Assembly: GCA_016201645.1 (NCBI GenBank)
Contig: JACQCL010000057.1
Coordinates: forward strand, 1 to 18,693
DNA length: 18,693 nucleotides
Origin: Candidatus Rokuibacteriota bacterium
GTDB taxonomy: Bacteria; Methylomirabilota; Methylomirabilia; Rokubacteriales; CSP1-6
Direction of reading: 5' to 3'
Below the pieces are notes generated by a model. That model ran no database searches. It was not told the origin of the DNA and saw only the letters and a program-made list of their open reading frames with translations. A program made the translations under genes and the position numbers. Shown here piece by piece: positions 1-6,504 of this stretch. Every line of letters begins with the position of its first letter. Position 1 is the first letter of the stretch.

Positions 1-210
1 CCCCGAGGTCCGGGTCGGCCCGAACGGTCACCCCCCACCAGGACGGACGGGCAGTGTGCTTCTTCCGGAGTCTCGCCTACCATGCAAAGGCGGAACCAAG
101 GCCGGCTCCGCCCCCATATCTTGGAGCTATTCACATGGAAAATAAAGGAAAACTCCTGAAAATTGACTCGAACGGGAAGAGGGGCGAAAGGCCGGGCGGG
201 TGACGCTTTG
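1..210. other. Non-coding stretch at window edge
   Basis: I see no gene here. The left part is GC-rich. Bases about 127-170 form a short AT-rich island just beyond the 3' end of the minus-strand exonuclease gene. An imperfect inverted repeat (arms 89-94 and 107-112) lies in it and is listed separately. The only short open frame I read on the minus strand has about 29 codons and no ribosome binding site. Confidence 0.5.
89..112 (-). terminator. Candidate hairpin downstream of mrfB-like gene
   Basis: Arms GGCGGA (89-94) and TCCGCC (107-112) pair. CC (96-97) can pair with GG (104-105) across one mismatch, leaving a 6-base loop. Read on the minus strand, only TTT follows the stem, so it is a weak candidate for an intrinsic terminator about 100 bases after the mrfB-like stop codon. 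It may instead be a structure belonging to whatever lies outside the window. Confidence 0.25.
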
Positions 211-1392
211 CTACATTTTCGTGCCGGGATGTGTCCCCCCCGAGGGCGGGTCAAGCGGGGACAAGCGTGAGCGGCGACGAAGCCGGCTCAGCCGATGGGC
301 CAGAGAATCCCGGACCGCGTCCGGGGCGCCCCGCGCCCGGGCCTTAGCCATGGCCAGGGAAGTAACTCGCTGAGCCCCGGCCAGATCGCGACAGCGGTGC
401 TCATAATACTTGGCCAACTCCTCCCACGGGCGTAGCTGGAAACCAGAATCCCCCGAGATCGCGGCCTCCCAGAACCGACACGCTTCGTGCCAGCGGGCCT
501 CCCGCTTGGCGCGGAGACCGAGCCTCAGGAGTACCCGTTCCCGGTAGGGGCTGCCGAGCCCCCTCGCCAAGGCGGTCCGATAGCACTCGACCCCGCGTTC
601 CGCATCGAGCGCCTCCCAGAGGCGGCCGAGCCCGAGGTACTCCTCGGGAGCGAGATCAAGCCCGCCGGGGTCTGAGAGGGCACGAGCTACCCACCCCGTC
701 AACGCCACGAGGGACAGGACGTCGAGCCGGTTGTGCTCAAAGACGGGCCCGAGCTCCTCGGCGCGCCGGCTCCGAAGGTAGCGAAAATAGAGAGACGGGA
801 TCAACGCGCCGGGCACGTCGTCGATGCGGTCGAGACCCAGGACGCGCGTCTCGATCGTGGCGAGGCGGCAGTCTGGGAGGCGGGATGACCAGAGTCGGCG
901 GGCCGGGGGAAGCAGATCCAGATGCCAGAGGTGGTCTGGCCAGCGACGGCGGGAGAGCACGAAACGGGTCTCCAGGAGCGGAAGATCGAACCCCCGGCCG
1001 TTAAAGGTCACCACGCCGTCGAAGTCGGCGAGCAACGCGTCAATCGCCGCGACGAGGGCCGGCTCTTCGTCGAGGTCGCGCATGAAGTACTGCTCCAGCA
1101 CGAACCGGTCGGCCTCAAAGAAGCCGGCGCCGACGAGGAAGGCGTAGGTGCCGGTGCCGCCAGCCAGGCCCGTGGTCTCGGTGTCGAGATAGAGGAGGCG
1201 TGCCGGCGCGGCCCCCGGCTGAGGCTGCCGAGTCAGCAGCCTGAACACCTCGGGCGAGGCCTCGAGCGCCGTTCTGAGCGGAAGCTCGCCGTGGCTATGG
1301 TGAAGCTGGTAGTCCCGCCGCGCCACGAAGAGGCTGCCGTGTGAGGTCGCCTGCTCTCGGCCCCCTACCAGCTCCGCGACCGAGGACACCAT
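211..1392 (-). CDS. mrfB: MrfB/YprB-like DEDDh 3'-5' exonuclease with TPR-like tail
   Basis: This is a 393-residue protein with an RNase H-like (DnaQ-type) exonuclease core at about 65-240. The exonuclease signature is visible: D70 and E72 in LDTETTG, D136 in FNGRGFDLPLLETR, and H220 with D224 in EHNRLDVLSL, which completes a DEDDh set. Residues about 250-370 are helical and TPR-like, as in the YprB family. In Bacillus subtilis, MrfB (YprB) works with the MrfA (YprA) helicase to excise mitomycin C adducts independently of UvrABC; the same role here is inferred from family and gene pairing. The ATG (1392-1390) directly follows the TAG stop of the upstream helicase gene with no base between, so translation is probably coupled. 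The Arg/Ser-rich C terminus (last about 25 residues) looks disordered. The family call is firm; the exact DNA substrate is not visible. Confidence 0.85.
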   Translation of the reverse strand: MVSSVAELVGGREQATSHGSLFVARRDYQLHHSHGELPLRTALEASPEVFRLLTRQPQPGAAPARLLYLDTETTGLAGGTGTYAFLVGAGFFEADRFVLEQYFMRDLDEEPALVAAIDALLADFDGVVTFNGRGFDLPLLETRFVLSRRRWPDHLWHLDLLPPARRLWSSRLPDCRLATIETRVLGLDRIDDVPGALIPSLYFRYLRSRRAEELGPVFEHNRLDVLSLVALTGWVARALSDPGGLDLAPEEYLGLGRLWEALDAERGVECYRTALARGLGSPYRERVLLRLGLRAKREARWHEACRFWEAAISGDSGFQLRPWEELAKYYEHRCRDLAGAQRVTSLAMAKARARGAPDAVRDSLAHRLSRLRRRSRLSPLDPPSGGTHPGTKM

Positions 1393-3747
1393 CTAGGTGA
1401 GGTGACGCAGAAGCGTCGTGGCGATGGCCTTGGCCCGGCGGCCGACCTCGTTCACGGGCCCCACGCAGGAAGGGCAACCCCAGCGGCACGGGCATACCTG
1501 GAGGGTCTCGAGGCCGCGCGCGAGCAGCGACGGAAGCGCCTGGAACAGCCCCTCCGCCAGCCCGATACCGCCCGGGGCGCTGTCGTAGAGGTAGATCGTC
1601 GGATTGAACTGATCGGCCTCCAGCAGGCGGGCGCGCGCCGACTGATGGGTGGCGACGCCGCCCTGACCGGCCGGGGTCTGATCGCCGAGCCAGGAGCCGA
1701 GGTCCCGGATGTCACACAGGAGGAAGATCGGCGCCAGGTGGTGAAGGAGGTACCCGAGGGCGCGAAGTCCGTCCACCAGCTCTTCCCGGCTCGACGAGAT
1801 CCGGGCTAACAGCGCGGGGTCGATGGCAAGCCACGCGCTGGTCGTCTGAATCTCCTGCTGGGGAAGCTCGACCTCGCCCGACCCCACGTTCTCCAGCGTG
1901 CCGAACTTGATCTTCTTGAAGCCGACCACCTTTTCGGCCACGAGCACCTCGCCGTGCTCGGCCACAAGACCCGGGGACGTCTGGTCGGCCAGGCGCCGGA
2001 GGGTCCACACGCCCTTGGCGCTGATCGCGTCGGTGAAGTAATCCACCGCGACCCGCTTGACGTAGGCCACCTTTTCCTCGTCCTCCCGATAGCGGAGGTC
2101 CTGAACCTCGAAGGGCTCTCCCTCGACGAGATAGATGGCCTTCGGGTAGATCATGGCGAACGCGCTCTTCCAGTCCACCTCGGCGACGATCTGCCTCCGC
2201 TTGACCTGGTTGGCGTCGTGCGCGGTCGTGTCGATGACCACGAAGTTGTCAGAGGTCACCGTGCGGAGCGAGATGTGGTCGGCCGGATAGGTCTCGGAGG
2301 TCCAGTGCCAGCGATCCCCGGCGTGATGCAGGAGCCCCTCGGACTCAAGCTGCGCCAGATGCTGGTCAATGGCAAGCCCCCCGAATGTCTCGCCGTCCGC
2401 GAAGGGCAGCTCGAACGCGGCGCATTTCAGGTGGTTCACCAGAATGAACGGGTTCTCCGGGTTGATCAGGGCACGCTCCGGCGGCGTACCAAAGAGGTAG
2501 TCGGGGTGCGTCACCATGAATTGATCCAGGGGGGCGCTGGTGGCCACGAAGATCGCCGCCGATTCGCCGCTCCGCCGTCCCGCGCGCCCGGCCTGCTGCC
2601 AGAGCGAAGCGATCGTCCCGGGGTAGCCGGCCAGCACAGCCAGGTCCAAGTGGCCGATGTCCACCCCCAGCTCGAGGGCGTTGGTGGACACGACTCCGCG
2701 CACCTCCCCCGAGCGGAGACCACGCTCCACTTCACGGCGCCGGGTGGGAAGGTAGCCGCCCCGGTATCCCCGCACGATGCCCGAATCACCAACGCGGTCT
2801 TCGACGCCCTTTTTGATCGTCGTCAGGAGGACCTCGACGGCGAGCCGGCTCTGGCCGAAGACGATCGTGGCGATCTTCTCTCTGAGAAAGCGCATCGCGA
2901 GCCGGGCGGCTTCGCCGAGGTACGGCGCCCGGATTCCGAGCTCGGGGTTGATCACCGGAGGGTTGTAGCAGAGGAAGAGCTTGTCGCCGGTCGGCGCGCC
3001 GCTCTCGGCAATTTCCTCCACGCTCTCGCCCGTGAGCCGCTCCGCCAGCTCCCTCGGGTTCGCAATGGTGGCGGAGGCCATGATGAACTGCGGGGTGGAT
3101 CCGTAGTGCCGGCAGATCCTCCCGAGCCGGCGTAGAACGTTGGCCAGATGGCTCCCGAAGACGCCCCGGTAGGCGTGAAGCTCGTCAATGACGACGTAGC
3201 GCAGGTTCTGGAAGAGGTTCACCCACTTGGTGTGGTGAGGCAGGATCCCGGAGTGGAGCATATCCGGGTTGGTGAGGACCAGGTTCGCGCGGGCCCGGAC
3301 GGCGCGTCGCGCATCCTGGGGGGTGTCGCCGTCATAGGTGAACATGCGGAGATCGGGTAGCGCCCGCGCCAGCTCCTCCAGCTCAGCGAGCTGGTCCTGG
3401 GCGAGCGCCTTGGTCGGAAAGAGATAGAGGACGCGCGCGTCGGTCTGCTGGAGGAGACTCTGGAGCGTCGGCAGGTTGAAGCAGAGGGTCTTCCCCGACG
3501 CCGTCGGCGTGACGACAACCAGGTGATGCCCCTTCTCCGCCAGCTCGAAGGCCCGATGTTGATGCGAGTAGAGTTGATGGATCCCGCGCCCCTTGAGGGC
3601 ATCGATCAGGCGGGGGTCGAGGGAGGAGGGGAACGGCGCCCAGCGCGGTGGCTGCGCGGCGAAGTGACGGGTGGCGCTGATGCAAGGTCCGGTTTCGAGG
3701 GACGTCAGGAGCTCATCGAGAAGCTCCTGGAGCGATCGCGGCGCCAC
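1393..3747 (-). CDS. mrfA: MrfA/YprA-like DEAH-box DNA helicase with C-terminal four-cysteine domain
   Basis: This is a 784-residue superfamily 2 helicase. Visible motifs are Walker A TPTASGKT (80-87), motif II DELH (188-191), motif III MASATIA and a C-terminal helicase domain with QQAGRAGR. The last about 40 residues hold the DUF1998/MZB-type zinc or metal site, C752, C754, C758 and C761 (CPCRWGCPSC). This layout matches Bacillus subtilis MrfA (YprA), a 3'-5' helicase that acts with MrfB in repair of mitomycin C lesions; the archaeal/plant Hrq1 helicases are relatives. The start is GTG at 3747-3745, chosen because GGAGGG lies four bases upstream and residues match the family from near the start. 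A promoter lies at 3771-3799, giving a short leader of about 17 bases. The mrfB-like gene abuts its stop. Family assignment is strong; the repair role is inferred. Confidence 0.9.
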   Translation of the reverse strand: MAPRSLQELLDELLTSLETGPCISATRHFAAQPPRWAPFPSSLDPRLIDALKGRGIHQLYSHQHRAFELAEKGHHLVVVTPTASGKTLCFNLPTLQSLLQQTDARVLYLFPTKALAQDQLAELEELARALPDLRMFTYDGDTPQDARRAVRARANLVLTNPDMLHSGILPHHTKWVNLFQNLRYVVIDELHAYRGVFGSHLANVLRRLGRICRHYGSTPQFIMASATIANPRELAERLTGESVEEIAESGAPTGDKLFLCYNPPVINPELGIRAPYLGEAARLAMRFLREKIATIVFGQSRLAVEVLLTTIKKGVEDRVGDSGIVRGYRGGYLPTRRREVERGLRSGEVRGVVSTNALELGVDIGHLDLAVLAGYPGTIASLWQQAGRAGRRSGESAAIFVATSAPLDQFMVTHPDYLFGTPPERALINPENPFILVNHLKCAAFELPFADGETFGGLAIDQHLAQLESEGLLHHAGDRWHWTSETYPADHISLRTVTSDNFVVIDTTAHDANQVKRRQIVAEVDWKSAFAMIYPKAIYLVEGEPFEVQDLRYREDEEKVAYVKRVAVDYFTDAISAKGVWTLRRLADQTSPGLVAEHGEVLVAEKVVGFKKIKFGTLENVGSGEVELPQQEIQTTSAWLAIDPALLARISSSREELVDGLRALGYLLHHLAPIFLLCDIRDLGSWLGDQTPAGQGGVATHQSARARLLEADQFNPTIYLYDSAPGGIGLAEGLFQALPSLLARGLETLQVCPCRWGCPSCVGPVNEVGRRAKAIATTLLRHLT

Positions 3748-3770
3748 ACAACCCTCCGAAGGTTTTCCCC

Positions 3771-3799
3771 ATCTTAGGTTCGCCCCGAGCGATTGTCAA
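3771..3799 (-). promoter_or_regulatory. Predicted sigma-70 promoter of the mrfAB-like operon
   Basis: On the minus strand, TTGACA (3799-3794, full consensus -35) is followed by a 17-base spacer and TAAGAT (3776-3771, four of six at -10). Transcription would start near 3764, about 17 bases before the GTG of mrfA, and the transcript would include the GGAGGG ribosome binding site. Confidence 0.6.
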
Positions 3800-3821
3800 C
3801 CTTCCCCAGGCGGTGTATCTC
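3793..3821 (+). promoter_or_regulatory. Possible plus-strand promoter of the vanZ-like gene
   Basis: TTGTCA (3793-3798), a 17-base spacer and TATCTC (3816-3821) form a weak promoter. Its -35 box overlaps the minus-strand -35 of the mrfA promoter. If used, transcription would begin at or very near the ATG at 3828, giving a leaderless mRNA. This agrees with the poor ribosome binding site there, but the -10 match is only about three of six. Confidence 0.25.
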
Positions 3822-3827
3822 TAGGAA

Positions 3828-4436
3828 ATGCGCTTCGGCCCCTGGATCCCTCCCCTGGCCTGGATGGGGCTCATCTTCTGGCTTTCCACCGGCACCTTCA
3901 GCGCCGAGGAGACCGGCAGCTGGCTCCTCCCACTCCTCCAGGCCCTCTTCCCATGGGCGACCCCGGGCCAGCTCGAATTTCTCCATTGGCTCGGGCGCAA
4001 GACTGCCCACGTGGTCGAGTACGCGATTCTCGCCTGGCTCTGGCAGCGGGCGTTCGTGAAGTCGGGACCCCCCGCGCTGTCAGGAAGCGGCCAGGGGCTC
4101 GCGGCATTCGGCTCCACGGTGGCCTACGCCATCTTCGACGAGCTTCATCAGGGGTGGACCGGCCAGCGCACTGCCAGCGCCCACGACGTCGTGCTGGACG
4201 CCTTCGGGGGCGGTGTGGCTCTGACACTGACCCGCTGGGGCTGGCGGGGGACAGCGGAGCGACTCACCGCGCTTCTCCTCTGGTTCGCCGCCGGCGGCGG
4301 GTCCTTCCTGCTGCTCGTCAACGTCCTCGCCGGAGCGCCGGCCCGGTGGCTCTGGGGCAGCGTGCCTCTGGCGTGGATCATGCTCTGGGCGTGGCATCAC
4401 CGGCGCCGCCTTGACAGGTCCGGTCCCCGGGGGTAG
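3828..4436 (+). CDS. VanZ-family integral membrane protein
   Basis: This 202-residue protein has about four hydrophobic helices (roughly 5-22, 60-77, 90-107 plus 120-135, and 145-195 in parts). The VanZ signature is clear: H61 and E64 in HVVEYAIL, then YAIFDELHQ (about 100-108), R114, S117 and D120, and D124 with AFGGG. VanZ was named from the teicoplanin-resistance accessory gene; most family members are uncharacterised, so I assign no activity. It lies divergent from mrfA across an 80-base gap. The ATG has only a tight AGGA two bases upstream. The next gene candidate begins 21 bases after its stop. It probably has a housekeeping envelope role rather than a resistance role, as no van genes are nearby. 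Confidence 0.8.
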   Translation: MRFGPWIPPLAWMGLIFWLSTGTFSAEETGSWLLPLLQALFPWATPGQLEFLHWLGRKTAHVVEYAILAWLWQRAFVKSGPPALSGSGQGLAAFGSTVAYAIFDELHQGWTGQRTASAHDVVLDAFGGGVALTLTRWGWRGTAERLTALLLWFAAGGGSFLLLVNVLAGAPARWLWGSVPLAWIMLWAWHHRRRLDRSGPRG

Positions 4437-4457
4437 CATTCGATCCATCCCTCCGGC

Positions 4458-4538
4458 ATGGTAATCCTCGCCTCCGTCCTCCTGGCCCTCATCGTGGCGC
4501 TCGTCGCGTACTATTTCTATCGGGCGTTCACCCGGTAG
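4458..4538 (+). CDS. Possible 26-residue single-helix membrane microprotein
   Basis: A short frame, ATG at 4458 to TAG at 4536-4538, encodes 26 residues: a run of about 20 hydrophobic residues rich in Val, Leu and Ala, then YYFYRAFTR. It ends in two arginines, so a positive-inside, C-terminus-in-cytoplasm topology is likely. Third positions are mostly G or C, as in neighbouring genes. It fills the gap between the vanZ-like gene and a transporter gene, a position that resembles small helix partners such as KdpF. Against it: no Shine-Dalgarno sequence is visible and a frame this short can arise by chance. I do not recognise a family. Confidence 0.4.
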   Translation: MVILASVLLALIVALVAYYFYRAFTR

Positions 4539-4568
4539 GACTTTCCGCCGCGCCCGCCTGAGATTGCG

Positions 4569-6026
4569 ATGCCCGCCGCCGCCGAACAGCTTCCCGCCTG
4601 GGGAACGGGAGACCTTCCAGAGCCGCCCCCCCTGTCACCCAGGAACGCCCTCAAGGTCATCGGGCCCGGCGCCCTCCTCCTCGCGGTCTCGGTGGGCGCG
4701 GGGGAATGGCTCCTCGGACCCGCGAGCGCGGCTCGGTACGGCGCGACGATTCTCTGGATCACCTCGGGGTCGGTCCTTCTCCAGGCGCTCCTGAATACCG
4801 AAATGGCGCGCTACACGCTCTACACCGGGGAGCCGATTTTCGCCGGCTTCATGCGGACTGCTCCCGGACCAACGTTCTGGGGATGGGCTTACGCGCTCTT
4901 GCACTTTCTCCAGATCGGCTGGCCCGGCTGGGCTCTGGCCGCCGCCACCGCTGCGGCCGCGCTCTTCCTCGGCCGGCTCCCGGACGAGAACGATCGGGCG
5001 GTCGTGCTCTACCTGGGCTACGTCACCTTCCTGATCTCGGTGCTCCTCGTGCTCCTGGGCGAGGCGGTGGAGAAAACCCTCGAGTACGTTCAGTGGTTCA
5101 TGACCTGCTGGATTCTGGTCTTCCTTCTCCTCGCCGGCCTCTTCCTGGTGCCTCCGAGCACCTGGGTCACGGTGGGAACGGGGTTTCTGGGCCCGCTCTT
5201 CGGATCAGAGTTCTTCCCGCGCGCCGCCGATTGGTTCCTCCTCGCCGGCTTCGCGGCGTATTCGGGAGCCGGGGGCACGATCAACGCGACGCTTACCTAC
5301 TGGCTTCGAGACAAAGGCTTCGGAATGAGCGGGACCGTCGGCTACGTCCAGGCAGTCATCGGGGCGCAGCGGGTGAACCTCTCTCGCACGGGCGTGGTCT
5401 TCCCGCCCTCCGAGGAAAACGTAAGGCGCTGGAAGGGATGGTGGGCGTATCTGAGAGCCGACCAGTGGTACATCTGGACCACGGGATGCATCGTCGGGAT
5501 GGGGCTCCCGGTGCTGACGACGATCACCTTCGTCCGGCCAGGGACGATCATGGGCGGCTATGGCGTCGCGGCCTACCAGGCTCACGCGCTGGCCGAGCAG
5601 TTCGGTCCCGCCCTTTGGGTGCTGACGCTCCTCAGCAGCTTCTGGATTCTCTTCTCTACTCAGCTCGGGAACACGGAGGGATTTGCCCGCGTCACTACCG
5701 ACATCCTCTGGGCGGCGAACGAGAGGATCCGTGGGTGGCGGGGAGGCGGCATGCGGGTCATCTACTACTCGGCGCTCCTGGGCCTGGCACTCGGAGGGTG
5801 CGTCGTTCTCCCCCTGGCCGACCCGCTGACCCTCATCCTGCTCGGCGCGAACATCGCCGGAGGAAACCTGGTTGTCCTCTCCCTCCACACGCTCGTGGTG
5901 AACCGGAAATTTCTTCCTCGGGAACTGCGGCCCTCGCTCTGGAGGGAGGCGGGTCTTGTGCTCTGCGCCCTCTTTTTCCTCGGCTTTGCCCTCCTCGCCC
6001 TGGCCCAAAAGGCCCTAGGCGCCTGA
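4569..6026 (+). CDS. Divergent Nramp-fold (LeuT-fold) membrane transporter
   Basis: This 485-residue polytopic protein has about 11-12 hydrophobic helices. The start of the membrane region (GPGALLLAVSVGAGEW, about 32-47) aligns with the first helix of Nramp/MntH metal transporters, which reads GPGF...DPGN in canonical members. Here DPGN is replaced by GAGE (43-46). In the sixth-helix region, where MntH has its MPH motif, this protein reads SGAGGTIN (about 232-239). The usual transition-metal ligands are therefore absent, and a substrate cannot be named. About 30 residues before the first helix are Pro/Glu-rich. A soluble loop at about 275-295 has many charges. The ATG lacks a strong ribosome binding site; it is the first start in this frame that gives a full first helix. 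It belongs with the Nramp-superfamily proteins usually annotated only as Nramp family transporter. Confidence 0.7.
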   Translation: MPAAAEQLPAWGTGDLPEPPPLSPRNALKVIGPGALLLAVSVGAGEWLLGPASAARYGATILWITSGSVLLQALLNTEMARYTLYTGEPIFAGFMRTAPGPTFWGWAYALLHFLQIGWPGWALAAATAAAALFLGRLPDENDRAVVLYLGYVTFLISVLLVLLGEAVEKTLEYVQWFMTCWILVFLLLAGLFLVPPSTWVTVGTGFLGPLFGSEFFPRAADWFLLAGFAAYSGAGGTINATLTYWLRDKGFGMSGTVGYVQAVIGAQRVNLSRTGVVFPPSEENVRRWKGWWAYLRADQWYIWTTGCIVGMGLPVLTTITFVRPGTIMGGYGVAAYQAHALAEQFGPALWVLTLLSSFWILFSTQLGNTEGFARVTTDILWAANERIRGWRGGGMRVIYYSALLGLALGGCVVLPLADPLTLILLGANIAGGNLVVLSLHTLVVNRKFLPRELRPSLWREAGLVLCALFFLGFALLALAQKALGA

Positions 6027-6073
6027 CAGGTTCACCGTCCTTCTTGGCCCTGGCCCAGCGGCAGGCTCGCCTG

Positions 6074-6079
6074 TATACT
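6074..6079 (+). promoter_or_regulatory. Candidate -10 box before the EF-Tu domain-II-like gene
   Basis: TATACT matches five of six bases of the -10 consensus and lies 38 bases before the ATG. The best -35 at 17 bases is TGGCCC, a poor match, so this may need an activator or may be chance. Confidence 0.3.
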
Positions 6080-6117
6080 CGGCGTTACCCAACAGGCCGT
6101 CGAACGAGGAGGGTGCC

Positions 6118-6378
6118 ATGGCAACCGAGGAGAAGGTCGGCGTCGTTGACGGCTACTACGCCAAGATCGGGGTGGCGGCCATCCGCCTCACCGACGGCGC
6201 GCTCCAGGTCGGCGACCAGATCCGGATCCACGGCCACACCACCGACTTCACCCAAGCGGTCGAGTCCATGCAGCTCGAGCACCAGCCGATCCAGCGTGCC
6301 GAGCGGGGGAGCGAGGTGGCGCTGAAGGTGCGGGAGCGGGTCCGCCTGCACGACCAGATCTCGAAGATCCTCCCCTAA
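6118..6378 (+). CDS. Stand-alone EF-Tu domain-II-like small protein
   Basis: This 86-residue protein resembles the beta-barrel domain II of translational GTPases: VGVVDGYYAKIGVAAIRLTDG, then LQVGDQIRIHGHT, then VGS-like RGSEVALKVRERVRLHDQIS. The GALQVGDQIRI segment is the hallmark of this barrel, where GTPases read G.ikvGd.v. No GTPase domain is present and the whole protein is only the barrel. Proteins of this size are usually annotated as translation elongation factor-like; their function is not established. The ATG has a strong ribosome binding site, GAGGAGGG (6106-6113), four bases upstream. It stands alone, followed by a convergent gene. RNA or tRNA-end binding would be a family-based guess. 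Confidence 0.75.
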   Translation: MATEEKVGVVDGYYAKIGVAAIRLTDGALQVGDQIRIHGHTTDFTQAVESMQLEHQPIQRAERGSEVALKVRERVRLHDQISKILP

Positions 6379-6504
6379 CACCGCGACGAGAACCGAGCAG
6401 CCCAAGGCCCGAGGGAGGAGCCCACCGGAGGCGTACGCGGTTGTACGTTGAGGATGGGCAACGACTGAGAACGCCGGGATGCGACGGTTATCGGCGCGGT
6501 GAGG
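6379..6504. other. Convergent intergenic gap
   Basis: This gap separates the plus-strand barrel protein from the minus-strand rlmD gene. Only a small stem, CGTAC (6432-6436) with GTACG (6443-6447) and a 6-base loop, is visible. It has no T tract, so I do not call a terminator. Confidence 0.4.

Noticed and set aside
28..117. About 29-codon minus-strand frame and a CCGGAAG loop that resembles the apical part of SRP RNA
   Set aside because: The frame has no ribosome binding site. The loop lacks the paired long stem and the GGAAGGAAGCA-type motif is off by a base, so no SRP RNA is called.
1954..3135. Long plus-strand open frame (393 codons) opposite mrfA
   Set aside because: It is antisense to a helicase with intact motifs; the GC-rich third positions of mrfA remove stops in this frame. 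No ribosome binding site and no recognisable protein.
4706..6325. Plus-strand frame of 539 codons overlapping the Nramp-like and barrel-protein genes
   Set aside because: Arg/Pro/Gly-rich, with no membrane helices, overlapping two genes with clear family matches.
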